A stretch of DNA of 64,000 nt from contig NZ_AP024702.1 of the NCBI RefSeq assembly GCF_037076345.1, positions 2,294,001 to 2,358,000 on the forward strand, written 5' to 3'. The DNA comes from Haloferula helveola. Its GTDB lineage: Bacteria; Verrucomicrobiota; Verrucomicrobiia; Verrucomicrobiales; Akkermansiaceae. Position numbers and translations under genes: made by a program. The notes below the pieces were generated by a model. It made no database searches. It worked only from the letters and a program-made list of their open reading frames with translations, and was not told where the DNA came from. Of the stretch, positions 43,948 to 53,258 are shown piece after piece (the stretch's first letter is position 1; each line of letters begins with the position of its first letter).

Positions 43948-46350
43948 ATGATTCCGCGCATTCACGTCCTTGCCACGGCCGCTCTGGCCGTTTTCTCTCC
44001 TTTCGCCACCGCCGCGCCCCGGGGCGCCGCCGAACCGGTTCCGGACTTCACCAAGGGCGATCCGAAGGGCGAGTCGCACGACTGGAACCTCGGCGCGACC
44101 GGCGCCCGCGGCTGGATGTACGGGAAGGCCGGACACACGGCCGACTCGCGACAGATCCTGATCACGGGCGTCGCGCCCGGCTCGCCCGCGGCGGATACCC
44201 TTCGGCCCGGCGACGTGATCCTCGGCGTGGGCGGCAAGCAGTTCGACGACGACGCCCGCATCGCGTTCGCCAAGGCCGTCACCGCCGCGGAGGCGGAAGG
44301 CGGCAAGCTGGAGTTGCTCCGCTGGCGGGAAGGCAAAAGCGAATCGGTGACCATCCCGCTCGCCGTGCTCGGCCCCTACAGCGACACCGCTCCCTATGAC
44401 TCCGAAAAGTCGAAGCTCATCTTCGACAAGGGCTGCGAGGTGATCGCCTCGCGCGGACTCAAGGGCGTCAGCATTCCAAACAGCATCAACGCCCTCGCGC
44501 TGCTGGCCGCCAACGACCCGAAGCATCAACCGTTGCTGCAGGACTACGCCAAGCAGGTCGCCGACTACCACGCCGAGGGCTTCGCTTCCTGGTTCTATGG
44601 CCACGCTTTGCAGTTCCTCGCCGAGTACGTCGTGACCACCGGCGACACGTCGGTGATGAAAGGCGTGGAGCGCATCGCCCGGGAGATCGCCGAAGGGCAG
44701 AGCGCGGTCGGCACCTGGGGCCACCGCTTCGCGCGGCCAAGCGGCAACTGCAACGGCTACGGCTGCATGAACCTGCCCGGACTCGGGCTGATGGTCGCGA
44801 TGGTGTCGGCCCGTGAGGCCGGCGTGAAAGATCCGGTGGTCGACGAGGCGATCGCCAAAGGCGCGGCCTACCTCCGTTGGTATGTCGACAAGGGAGCGAT
44901 CCCCTACGGTGACCACCTGCCGTGGCCGGGCCACGAGGACAACGGCAAGTGCTCCGCGGCGGCGGTGCTTTTCGATCTGCTCGGCGACCGCGAGGCGGCG
45001 ACCTATTTCGCGGCGATGTCGGCGGCGGCATACGCCGAACGCGAGCGCGGCCACACCGGGAACTTCTACAACATGCTGTGGGCCATGCCGGGCGTCTCGC
45101 GTTGCGGACCGGTCGCCAGCGGCGCCTACTGGAAGGAGCAGGGCTGGTACTACGATCTTGCCCGTAGTTGGGACGGGAGCTTCGGCTACCAGGGGTCGCC
45201 GGTTGGCGAGGAGGAGCACAACAAATACACGCGCTGGGACTCGACCGGCGCCTACCTGTTGACCTACGCGCTGCCTCTCAAGAGCCTGCTGGTCACCGGC
45301 AAAAAGCCGTCGGTCGTACCGCCGTTCTCCGCAGCCGACACGGCCGACGTGATCGTCGCCGGACGCGACTACTTCAGCAGCGGCAAAGGCCGCGGAGGTT
45401 ATCAGGACCGCAGCACCGAGGAGCTGCTGAACGGCCTGACCAGTTGGTCGCCTGCGGTGCGCAAGCGCTCGGCCAAGGCACTCGGCAAGCAGGGTAGCGA
45501 GGAACTCGTTCCGACGCTTCTCAAGATGATCGACAGCGACGACCACCACGCCCGCTACGGCGCGTGCGAAGCTCTTGGCGAACTCGGGCCGAAGGCGGAT
45601 GCCGCCGGAGCTCGCCTGCGCGAGTTGCTTAAGGACTCCGATCCGTGGATGCAGAGCCTCGCCTGCGGCGCGATCCCCAACCTCGGTCCCGAACAACGGA
45701 AAGCCAGCGTGCCGGACCTGCTCGCGATGACCGCACGCGTCAACCCGGCCGACCCGCGACGCATGGCTCACCGCGCCGCCTGCGCCGCCCTCTTCGCCCC
45801 CTACCCCGGAGCCGGCGGCCCGCGCAGCCTGCTGGCGGAGTCGATCGAAGGCATCGATCGCGACCTGCTCTACCCGGCGATCGAGTCGGCTCTGCAGAAT
45901 GACGACCCGGTCGCCCGCGGTTCGGTCGCCAAGCTCTACGGCAAGCTTTCCGACGAGGACCTCGTCCGTTTGCTGCCGTCGATCCTGAAGGCGGTCGACC
46001 TCGCGCCGAGCAATGAGATGTTCGGCGACGGTGTCCGCATCTCCGGACTCGACCTGCTCTCACGACTCCACATCCGCGAAGCGATCCCGCTCTGCGTGAC
46101 GCTCGTCGAGCCGGACCGGTGGGGTGCCGGAAAGCGGTTGAAGCCGGCCATGAAGTTCCTCGCCCGCTACGGCGACGCCGCCAAGGACCAGCTGCCGGAG
46201 TTGAAGAAGATGCGCGCCGAGTTCGTCGCCAGCACCCGCCGTCGCGAGGACACCGACGAGGTTCGCGCCATCGATGCCGCCATTGCCGAGATCGAATCCG
46301 CCGGAGACGCACCGACCCTGATCTCGATCCGCGACTTCAGGGGCCGCTGA
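43948..46350 (+). CDS. DUF6288 protein: PDZ, alpha-toroid and HEAT repeats
   Basis: An 800-residue secreted protein with signal peptide (MIPRIHVLATAALAVFSPFATA). A PDZ domain covers about 65-140 (ILITGVAPGSPAADTLRPGDVILGVGG). Residues about 150-450 look like an alpha/alpha toroid (terpene-cyclase/prenyltransferase-like repeats with ARPSGNCNGYGCMNLPGLGL and GNFYNMLWAMPGVSRCG). The C-terminal third is HEAT repeats (VRKRSAKALGKQGSEELVPTL, ARYGACEALGELGPKA). The architecture is that of DUF6288 in PVC bacteria, of unknown function. It probably scaffolds or binds partners in the periplasm. Confidence 0.85.
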   Translation: MIPRIHVLATAALAVFSPFATAAPRGAAEPVPDFTKGDPKGESHDWNLGATGARGWMYGKAGHTADSRQILITGVAPGSPAADTLRPGDVILGVGGKQFDDDARIAFAKAVTAAEAEGGKLELLRWREGKSESVTIPLAVLGPYSDTAPYDSEKSKLIFDKGCEVIASRGLKGVSIPNSINALALLAANDPKHQPLLQDYAKQVADYHAEGFASWFYGHALQFLAEYVVTTGDTSVMKGVERIAREIAEGQSAVGTWGHRFARPSGNCNGYGCMNLPGLGLMVAMVSAREAGVKDPVVDEAIAKGAAYLRWYVDKGAIPYGDHLPWPGHEDNGKCSAAAVLFDLLGDREAATYFAAMSAAAYAERERGHTGNFYNMLWAMPGVSRCGPVASGAYWKEQGWYYDLARSWDGSFGYQGSPVGEEEHNKYTRWDSTGAYLLTYALPLKSLLVTGKKPSVVPPFSAADTADVIVAGRDYFSSGKGRGGYQDRSTEELLNGLTSWSPAVRKRSAKALGKQGSEELVPTLLKMIDSDDHHARYGACEALGELGPKADAAGARLRELLKDSDPWMQSLACGAIPNLGPEQRKASVPDLLAMTARVNPADPRRMAHRAACAALFAPYPGAGGPRSLLAESIEGIDRDLLYPAIESALQNDDPVARGSVAKLYGKLSDEDLVRLLPSILKAVDLAPSNEMFGDGVRISGLDLLSRLHIREAIPLCVTLVEPDRWGAGKRLKPAMKFLARYGDAAKDQLPELKKMRAEFVASTRRREDTDEVRAIDAAIAEIESAGDAPTLISIRDFRGR

Positions 46351-46365
46351 GCAGCCGGAAACGGA

Positions 46366-47487
46366 TCAATAAGGCGCCCCAAGCCGGAACACATGCTCCG
46401 GGTCGGGGTCCTCGGGATCCCTCAGCACGGCGTCGCGGGGAAAGCCCCGGATGTTCACTTGCTCCCCGGTGTACGGATTGATGACCATGTCCGGATTTTC
46501 GGGGACCGGCTTCGCGAGAGGCACTTGCAGGATCACGTCCCGGTAGTGACTCACTGTCTCATCATCGAGGGGCTTCTCGAAGCTGGATGAGGAGCGTCTC
46601 CCTTCGTGAACCGCCAAACGGTCACCTGCAATCCTGTACGTCCTCAGGCCCTTCCACTCCGACGCGGCCGCCGCCATGGCGGAGTAGCGTTCACGCGTCT
46701 GGCCGAAAGCGGCAAGCAGGTCACTGCCATCCGGAAGGGGGCCTTTCCACTCCGACAGGGTCATGTCGGATACCGCAAGATCGCTGCTGGCGGAGCAGAT
46801 CAACTCCAGCCAATCACCCACCGTGTCGCTCATTGAATCGGCATTCCACGCGACAAGCTTCCTCTTCCCGTCGACGAACACGACCATCGCCCGGTCCTCG
46901 CGCGAGATGAAGAGGTCGATCATGGTCGAGCCATCCTCTCCGCCAAGATCCACGGCACCGCCCGTCCCGAGGGTCCGGCTGCCAGCGGCACGCTCCGTAC
47001 TCCACCGTTCCCGCACATAAAGGTAACGGTTACGCACGGTCAGCTCGATATGGTTCTTGGCATCTTTCCCCACCCCGTCGGCCAGCACCCGGATCTGAAA
47101 CCGCAGGTTCTCGGCTTGCCCGAGATTGAAGCTGAGCTTGGCGAAGCGGGGCATCTCAACCCGGCGACAGATCGCCCCGGAGCCGCTGGACACGAGCTTG
47201 CCGTCCTCGAACTTCCACCCGCCGCCACCCGGCGCGGCCGGATCTGCACCGTCCGCGGTCCACAGATCCGTCCTGTCGAGGAGCGAGCGCGGCCGGCGCT
47301 CCTCCCGGACCGCCAGCTTGCCGCCGGTGACCGCATCAGATGATTCCCCGTCCGCCTCCCGACTACTAGAGTTGAGGTAGATAGGATCCTCCCCCGCGCT
47401 GTCCGCGGATCCTTCGCGCAGACGCCATCCCAACACCAGCGCGAGCAGCACCAGAAATCCTCCGAGCATGAAAGACGATCGACGCAT
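46366..47487 (-). CDS. Single-pass membrane protein with beta-sandwich-like domain
   Basis: 373 residues from the ATG at 47487; the longer frame begins with TTG at 47601 and would extend the basic N-terminus. A transmembrane segment (SFMLGGFLVLLALVLGW) near the N-terminus is followed by a large extracytoplasmic part. Residues about 80-240 (GWKFEDGKLVSSGSGAICRRVEMPRFAKLSFNL ...) resemble a concanavalin-like beta-sandwich. The C-terminus includes NPYTGEQVNIRGFP. It converges with the DUF6288 gene and is divergent from the TPR-like gene. Function unknown. Confidence 0.7.
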   Translation of the reverse strand: MRRSSFMLGGFLVLLALVLGWRLREGSADSAGEDPIYLNSSSREADGESSDAVTGGKLAVREERRPRSLLDRTDLWTADGADPAAPGGGGWKFEDGKLVSSGSGAICRRVEMPRFAKLSFNLGQAENLRFQIRVLADGVGKDAKNHIELTVRNRYLYVRERWSTERAAGSRTLGTGGAVDLGGEDGSTMIDLFISREDRAMVVFVDGKRKLVAWNADSMSDTVGDWLELICSASSDLAVSDMTLSEWKGPLPDGSDLLAAFGQTRERYSAMAAAASEWKGLRTYRIAGDRLAVHEGRRSSSSFEKPLDDETVSHYRDVILQVPLAKPVPENPDMVINPYTGEQVNIRGFPRDAVLRDPEDPDPEHVFRLGAPY

Positions 47488-47628
47488 CCACTTGGGCCGG
47501 CGCTTCCGGCCGGCAAATCGCAAACCTACCAGACCCGCGCCGCGTTTCGAGAAGATCCTCGGCAGATCGCCGTTCCTGAAACCGGGCAAGCTTGACAGCA
47601 AGGTCTCTCAGACGGCGAATGGCAGGTG

Positions 47629-48654
47629 ATGTCCAAGAAGGTAAAGTGGACCTTGTTCGTCGGCATCCTCGTGCTCGGAGCGGCGGGGCTCGCATTCCAT
47701 CTCGCCGATGGCCCGCGGCGGATCGCGATCGCTTCCCAGCCGAAAAAGGAAGCCGATCCCGCGGAAAGTGCCACCAAGGCGCAGGCCGAGGCGCTCTTTG
47801 ACGAGGTCTTCTACCGCGGTCAGTATGACCGGATCGGCGAGGTGCTGGTCGCCCAGAAGGCGGCGTATCTGGAGAACCCCCGCGACCCGGAACTCGCGCT
47901 CCACATCGCCCACCTCCACCTTTGGAGGATCGCCGAGCGCAGCCGCCAGGGCGAGGCGATGCTGCCGACGGTCGTCGACGACATGACACTGGCCCGGCGC
48001 TACTTCCTCGAGGCCAAGAAGCTGGCGCCGGACGATGCCCGGATCGACGGCTGGATCGGCGGCGCGACTTTGGGCGAGGGCGCGATCCACGGCGACCGCC
48101 GCCAGCTTCTCGACGGCTACTTCACGCTGCGCGAAAGCGCCGAGCGCTACCCGGCCTTCAATCTCTTCTCCTTCGCCTTCGTCATGGGCAACCGACCGCA
48201 TGACGACCCGCGCTTCGAAGAGGCCATCGAGGCGATGTTTGAGAACATGGACATCACCAACCATGCACCGATGGACCGGTCCAACCCGACCATCGCCGAC
48301 AAACTCGAGGTGCGCGCCAACGAGAGCGATCCGGATACCAAGCGGGCCGTAGGCAATACCCGGCTCGCACCGCACAATGTCGAGGGCTTCTTCCTCGCCT
48401 TCGGCGACATGCTGGTGAAGCAGGGCAACACGCGCGTGGCGCGCATCATCTACGAGAACGCGAAACACAACCCGGACTATCCGAAGTGGCCCTACCGATG
48501 GCTGCTCGAGGACCGGCTCGCGAACCTCGATGCCAACGTGGAACTCTTCCGCGCGTTCGAGCCGACCCGCGAAGCGATGATGGCGCCGGAAGTTTGGCGA
48601 CGGGGCATCGTGCTCAACAGCTACCCCTGCATGATCTGCCACGAGGCGGAGTGA
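47629..48654 (+). CDS. Membrane-anchored TPR-like protein with C-terminal CxxCH
   Basis: 341 residues (ATG at 47629; the GTG three bases upstream is also in frame). The N-terminal WTLFVGILVLGAAGLAF is a membrane anchor or uncleaved signal. The body is helical with TPR-like pairs (ALFDEVFYRGQYDRIGEVLVAQKAAYLENP, AIEAMFENM, MLVKQGNTRVARIIYENA). The chain ends SYPCMICHEAE, with one heme c motif (C334, C337, H338) only three residues from the end. A single terminal heme on a repeat scaffold is unusual. Function unknown; electron transfer or heme sensing is possible. Confidence 0.75.
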   Translation: MSKKVKWTLFVGILVLGAAGLAFHLADGPRRIAIASQPKKEADPAESATKAQAEALFDEVFYRGQYDRIGEVLVAQKAAYLENPRDPELALHIAHLHLWRIAERSRQGEAMLPTVVDDMTLARRYFLEAKKLAPDDARIDGWIGGATLGEGAIHGDRRQLLDGYFTLRESAERYPAFNLFSFAFVMGNRPHDDPRFEEAIEAMFENMDITNHAPMDRSNPTIADKLEVRANESDPDTKRAVGNTRLAPHNVEGFFLAFGDMLVKQGNTRVARIIYENAKHNPDYPKWPYRWLLEDRLANLDANVELFRAFEPTREAMMAPEVWRRGIVLNSYPCMICHEAE

Positions 48655-48788
48655 CCACTTGCTTCCCGTCAGCCCCGACGAGCTGCTTGATCCGCTCCAC
48701 AGAAGACGGGCGCCACGCATGGACTCTCGATTCTTGATTCCATCGGCCCTCGGGATGCAGATTACACCCTTACCACCTACTCCCCGCC

Positions 48789-49229
48789 ATGCGCAGCACC
48801 GCTTCCGTCGAGATCGACCGTGACCCTGCGACCGTGTTCGATTTCACCCTTCACCGCGTCGCCGACTGGAGCGAGATCGTGGTTTCGGATGAGGTCACCT
48901 CGGATGGGGAAATCGGAGTCGGCACCACCTTCCACACGGTGACGGAGGAGCGTGGCAAGCGCATGGAATTCGATGGCGAAGTCACCTGCCACGAACCGTT
49001 TACGAGGCATTGCGTGTCGATGACCGGCAAGTCGTTCGACATGGCGGTCGACTATGACTTCGAGGATCTCGGCGGCCGCACCAAGGTCACCCAGACCTCG
49101 GTCGTGAAGGCGAAGGGGTTTCTCAAGATCGTGTTCTTCCTGATGGCGCCCCTGATCGCCCGGTCCGGCTGCGACGCCGCGCTGAAGGAACTGACGAACC
49201 TCAAGCGCATGCTCGAGAGCTCAGACTGA
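48789..49229 (+). CDS. SRPBCC (START-like) family protein
   Basis: 146 residues of the polyketide-cyclase/SRPBCC fold: SVEIDRDPATVFDFTLHRVADWSEIV at the N-terminus, a central beta sheet, and the C-terminal long helix (MAPLIARSGCDAALKELTNLKRMLE). Such proteins bind hydrophobic ligands in a deep cavity. It stands alone between unrelated genes, 146 bp before the alcohol dehydrogenase. Ligand unknown. Confidence 0.85.
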   Translation: MRSTASVEIDRDPATVFDFTLHRVADWSEIVVSDEVTSDGEIGVGTTFHTVTEERGKRMEFDGEVTCHEPFTRHCVSMTGKSFDMAVDYDFEDLGGRTKVTQTSVVKAKGFLKIVFFLMAPLIARSGCDAALKELTNLKRMLESSD

Positions 49230-49375
49230 ATCGCCCGACCCATTCGTTTTGCCCGGTTCCGAGCCATATACGGGGACCTGCGGAAACCACCTCAGCTCGA
49301 TTCCAGAATCCATCCGCTTCGGGCGCGGCCTCGAAGCATCGCTTGCATTTCGCCCCATCCGCCCGACCGAAACCC

Positions 49376-50386
49376 ATGTCCGATTCCATCCACGCCTGGG
49401 CCGCGCCGAAAGCGGGCGGCAAACTTGAGTCCTTCGAATACACGCCCGGTCCGCTCGGCCCTGAAGAAGTCGAGCTCCGCGTCGAGTCCTGCGGCATCTG
49501 CCACTCGGATCTGTCGATGATCGACAACGACTGGGGCCAGTCGGTCTTCCCGCTCGTCGCAGGACACGAAGTCGTCGGCATTGTCGAATCCGCAGGCGAG
49601 CACGTGAAGGGCGTGAAAGTCGGCGACCGCGTCGGGCTCGGCTGGTTCGCCGGCTCGTGCATGTCGTGCCGGCACTGCCTCGCGGGAAATCACAACCTTT
49701 GCACCAACGCCGAGCAGACGATCGTCGGGCGCCACGGCGGCTTCGCCGACCGGGTCCGCTGCCACTGGAGCTGGGCCATCCCAATTCCCGGATCCCTCGA
49801 CGCGCTCAAGGCCGGGCCTCTTTTCTGCGGCGGGATCACCGTGTTCGGGCCGATCGCCCATTTCGGTGTGAAGCCGACCGACCGCGTTGGTGTGGTCGGT
49901 ATCGGCGGACTCGGCCACCTTGCCCTGCAGTTCCTCGACAAGTGGGGCTGCCACGTCACCGCGTTCACATCGTCCGATTCAAAGGCGGAGGAAGCCAAGC
50001 GCCTCGGTGCCGATTCTGTGGTCAACTCGCGCGACTCGAAAGCGATGGAAGGCATCGCCGGCTCATTCGACTTCATCCTTGTGACCGCGAATGTTCCGCT
50101 CGATTGGGACGCCTATCTCGCCGCGCTGGCGCCCGACGGTCGACTGCACTTCGTCGGAGCGGTGCTGGAGCCGATCCCGGTTCCGGCCTTCGCCCTGATC
50201 GGCCAGCGCAAGTCGATCTCCGGTTCACCACTCGGCGGACCTGCGACCGTCCTCGACATGCTCGACTTCTGCGGCCGCCACGACATCGCTCCGCAAACCG
50301 AGGTTTACCCGATGGACCAGATCCACGACGCCCTCGACCACCTCCGCGCCGGCAAGGCGAGATACCGGGTCGTGCTGGAGCGGTGA
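49376..50386 (+). CDS. Zinc-dependent alcohol dehydrogenase (CAD/YahK-like)
   Basis: 336 residues of the cinnamyl-alcohol-dehydrogenase branch of MDR enzymes, cytoplasmic. Catalytic zinc ligands come from CGICHSD and GHEVVG; the structural zinc site is CMSCRHCLAGNHNLC. The nucleotide fold shows VVGIGGLGHLALQF, and after the second strand a Ser-Ser-Asp-Ser-Lys run (TSSDSKAEEAKRLGAD) suggests NADP(H). It probably reduces aldehydes to alcohols. The ATG at 49376 gives the normal N-terminus. Confidence 0.95.
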   Translation: MSDSIHAWAAPKAGGKLESFEYTPGPLGPEEVELRVESCGICHSDLSMIDNDWGQSVFPLVAGHEVVGIVESAGEHVKGVKVGDRVGLGWFAGSCMSCRHCLAGNHNLCTNAEQTIVGRHGGFADRVRCHWSWAIPIPGSLDALKAGPLFCGGITVFGPIAHFGVKPTDRVGVVGIGGLGHLALQFLDKWGCHVTAFTSSDSKAEEAKRLGADSVVNSRDSKAMEGIAGSFDFILVTANVPLDWDAYLAALAPDGRLHFVGAVLEPIPVPAFALIGQRKSISGSPLGGPATVLDMLDFCGRHDIAPQTEVYPMDQIHDALDHLRAGKARYRVVLER

Positions 50387-50708
50387 TCGAATCGATCGAG
50401 CACGCTCCGAGTTCCACAACGTTCCACGGTCGTGTTTTTACCCTGTTATCCCGCATCGTGGTTTCCAGGTGAAACCACGATTCGAGGTTTCTCGGAACGA
50501 TTCACCGCAGCACCCGTCCACCGCCAATCAGCCTGCGGGAATCCATCCGACCTGAAGCCGTTCGTTCTCATCAACTTGCGCAATCTGCATCGCGACCTTC
50601 CCCCTCCGTTGACCGCACCACGGCCGCAAGCTAGAACCCGAGAAACCACGATTCGATGTTTCCCGGTGAAACCACGAATCGATACAATACACTGTTCGCC
50701 CCTAGAAT
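50387..50708. other. Gene-free stretch with a small palindrome family
   Basis: No gene is seen. A perfect inverted repeat CGTGGTTTC-CAGGT-GAAACCACG spans 50457-50479. A 21-bp element starting GAAACCACGATTCGA is found at 50471-50491 and again at 50642-50662 with one mismatch, and a third partial copy GAAACCACGAATCG at 50668-50681. The last two lie 28-67 bp upstream of the DUF4272 start, where operator sites would be expected. Confidence 0.5.
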
Positions 50709-51344
50709 GTGCCCGTGATCGACCCTGAACTCGTAAAGCAAGAGAGCATCAAGCTGATCCGCTCATGGGGTCTTCCGGTCATCGATCATCTTCCTACGTT
50801 AGAGACCGAGGACGAGCTTTCTCCCCAGAGCGCTGAGGATGTGTCTCGGCGCTGCGTGATCATCCGCCATGTCGTGGGGATCGGCTTCGGCGGCAACACC
50901 AAGATGCTTCGTGATGCTGTCGAGCGGTTCGGCTTGATGACCTCCGCTTCCGAACACGAACGGGACATGCTGACACGGTACGATCACACTGAGGAGGAGA
51001 AGATTGATGCCCAGTGGCTCGTTGAGTGCATGCAGAGTTTAGCTTGGTGCCTCGGACTTGCTCCCCTCGAGCACTTCAAGGACTGCGACGATGACCTTGG
51101 GTCGAAGTTTCCTGATCCGCTCAGCGAGCCATTCGACTTCATCGCGTCAGCTTCGCTCCGGCCGTTTGTCGAGATTTACCAGCAGGCGGACATTCACTAC
51201 AGGCTGCACTGGGCTGCTCGGAACGCCCGACTTTCCGCATCGGAGTTTCCAGTTCGAGAGCGCTTCCTGCGCGAGCGGCGACGAGCCCTCGATTGGGTCA
51301 TAGGAGTGGAGGCCGATTGGGATAACGTGCCATCGGACACCTAG
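50709..51344 (+). CDS. DUF4272 domain protein
   Basis: 211 residues from a GTG start (a second GTG is at 50715). The N-terminal half shows the DUF4272 look: RSWGLPVIDHLPTLETEDE, SAEDVSRRCVIIRHVVGIGFGG, then DAQWLVECMQSLAWCLGLAPL and RERRRALDWVIG near the end. The family is widespread, small, cytoplasmic and of unknown function, often near polymorphic-toxin immunity genes. Nothing of that kind is seen here. Base composition is somewhat lower in GC than in the core genes. Confidence 0.8.
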   Translation: MPVIDPELVKQESIKLIRSWGLPVIDHLPTLETEDELSPQSAEDVSRRCVIIRHVVGIGFGGNTKMLRDAVERFGLMTSASEHERDMLTRYDHTEEEKIDAQWLVECMQSLAWCLGLAPLEHFKDCDDDLGSKFPDPLSEPFDFIASASLRPFVEIYQQADIHYRLHWAARNARLSASEFPVRERFLRERRRALDWVIGVEADWDNVPSDT

Positions 51345-51583
51345 CGATAATCCAAGCTTCGCTTCAAGAATGAAGTGCATCGCTTAGGTTCCTCGTTGAA
51401 CACTTCGGAAGGAGTGCGGAATCCGTGACGTTTCCGCGACCGTGTCGCACACTTGCCGCTAGCTTCGGGAGCTGGTTGATTACTCCTAGCGCTCTCGGTG
51501 CGGTTACCGGGGGCGCCTCAGTTTTGACGTTCTGCCATGATAGGGGAACGCCGACGCGTCAGCCCCAAACCGGAGATCCCACA

Positions 51584-52015
51584 TTGACTTCTCCACAGTG
51601 CCGGATTGCCGATATCAGCCCCAAGCGGGGTCTGATCATTTGTATCGGGGTCATCCTCGCGATGGCCGGCGGGGTGTGGTGCCACATGTGGCTCGATCAA
51701 CCTCGCCTGGATTGCGAATACTCCAATCTGAAGTATGAGCGCGACTCTTATGAATCCGACTTCACGCTGTGGATTCGTGCAGACATGACGAAGGAAGAAT
51801 TTGAAAAGCATGCGACCGCGAACGGTCTCATCAGAATCAACGGAACGTCGCTTCCGCGTGAACTCCGGATCGGATGGATGTCCCTCGCCAGAGACTGGTG
51901 GACGCCACCTGAGGAATTCGAAGTGGCGTATTGTTCAATGGAGAACAATCAGTCAGACTCTTACTTGGCGGCTTTCGCGTCTGGACGGGCGTACATTCAG
52001 ATCAACCACAATTGA
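51584..52015 (+). CDS. Single-pass membrane protein, function unknown
   Basis: 143 residues from a TTG at 51584, chosen because GGAG lies eight bases upstream; a GTG at 51425 in the same frame would add 53 unlikely residues. A transmembrane helix (RGLIICIGVILAMAGGVWCHMWL) is followed by about 95 extracytoplasmic residues with DMTKEEFEKHATANGLI and a Trp-rich part (ARDWWTPPEEFEVAY). No family recognised. It belongs to a run of small accessory genes on the plus strand. Confidence 0.55.
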   Translation: MTSPQCRIADISPKRGLIICIGVILAMAGGVWCHMWLDQPRLDCEYSNLKYERDSYESDFTLWIRADMTKEEFEKHATANGLIRINGTSLPRELRIGWMSLARDWWTPPEEFEVAYCSMENNQSDSYLAAFASGRAYIQINHN

Positions 52016-52220
52016 ATACCACGGCTCTCGCAAGTTCGACGCCTGCCGCTGACTGCGATTGATGATCTCCACGTCCAATCAACCCAACCGGGTAGAACAT
52101 GTCGACGAAGACAATGACAGAGGAGAACAGCCCTGTTGCCTCCTGACCGTCGGCGCCCCAGCTCTCCGCCCTTGTCCCGGCAATGCCTTCTCTTCATGGT
52201 TCCTTCCAAGCCAAGACGAG

Positions 52221-52553
52221 ATGAAACGCGCCGCCATTGCCCTGCTCATTCTCGCTCTCGGCTTTGCCGGCGGGTGGATGGCCCGGAGCCTGGCGGCGCC
52301 CGACTATCCGTCGCATTGGGACTCGGTGAAGTTGGGCATGACCGCTTCCGAAGCGAAGGGAATGGTGCCGGATCTCGATCCTTGGCTCCGGGAGGTGAAG
52401 GGGTTTGACCAGGCCGGCATCGACCTTGGTGACCGATACTGGAGCCTGCTGGTCCGCTACGATGAGAAGGGTCGGGTGTCCGAGATCACCAAGAACTACG
52501 TGGACCGGCGCATTGGCATTTTCAATCGCTCGCTGGTGGAGTCGAAGCCGTAG
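52221..52553 (+). CDS. Small membrane-anchored protein with BamE/SmpA-like motif
   Basis: 110 residues with an N-terminal helix (RAAIALLILALGFAGGWMA). The rest begins HWDSVKLGMTASEAKGMVPDLDPW, similar to the 'G-M-t-..-E' turn of SmpA/OmlA folds, then YWSLLVRYDEKGRVSEITKNYV, a typical beta-beta end for that fold. There is no lipobox. Function unknown. Confidence 0.6.
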   Translation: MKRAAIALLILALGFAGGWMARSLAAPDYPSHWDSVKLGMTASEAKGMVPDLDPWLREVKGFDQAGIDLGDRYWSLLVRYDEKGRVSEITKNYVDRRIGIFNRSLVESKP

Positions 52554-52639
52554 GTGTCGAAACGACGACCTGCGCTTCGGGAGTGACGGGCACATCAACG
52601 TCGTGAAGCGTGGCGATTACCCGGCCTGAATCGGCTTCG

Positions 52640-53209
52640 ATGAATCTTGGCCCATCCCCGGATTCCGTTCAGCCTCCCGCGATGACGAGCGCTGCGATCC
52701 GGCTGAAGCCGATCTGGAGGTCCGTGGGGTTCTGGATCGGGCTCTGCGTGACCGCCTTCCTTGTCTGGGCGTGGGTCGACTCGAGGGGGCACATGACGGT
52801 CTTCGGTGGTCGGGAATCGCCACGATCGCTTCTGCTGAACGTTTATGGCTCCCGGGTCCGGCTGGAGATCAGTGTGCCGGATGCCTCCCGCTACACCTCC
52901 CCGGCCCAACCCTTCGAGTGGGTATGGGAACGCACCGAGCATTTCTTCGTGGGCGAACATGGTGTGATCGAAAGCCCATGGTTTCCTGCGATGAAGACGG
53001 ACCACCTCGCCCGATACGACAGCTCCACACCCCCCGGTGCTCCCCTTGGAACTCACACGCAGGAGCTGATTTTCGAGGGCTACGAGATTCACATTCCCTT
53101 CGTCGTGGTGATCCCTGTTTGGGTCGCGCTATGGCTGATCTTCCTAGGTCTCTACCGGCGCTGGCAGCGAAAGAGGGCGACGAACTCCGCAGCGGCCGAG
53201 GGACCTTGA
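52640..53209 (+). CDS. Two-helix membrane protein, function unknown
   Basis: 189 residues (ATG at 52640; MTSAAIRLK at 52682 is an alternative). TM1 is VGFWIGLCVTAFLVWAWV and TM2 near the C-terminus is IPFVVVIPVWVALWLIFLGLY; about 80 residues lie between them on the outer side, and a basic tail (RRWQRKRATN) is cytoplasmic. No family recognised. Confidence 0.65.
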   Translation: MNLGPSPDSVQPPAMTSAAIRLKPIWRSVGFWIGLCVTAFLVWAWVDSRGHMTVFGGRESPRSLLLNVYGSRVRLEISVPDASRYTSPAQPFEWVWERTEHFFVGEHGVIESPWFPAMKTDHLARYDSSTPPGAPLGTHTQELIFEGYEIHIPFVVVIPVWVALWLIFLGLYRRWQRKRATNSAAAEGP

Positions 53210-53258
53210 TTTCGCGTTGCCGGTCATTCGGCTCTCCAGCTGTTGAACTTTCCTCCGC

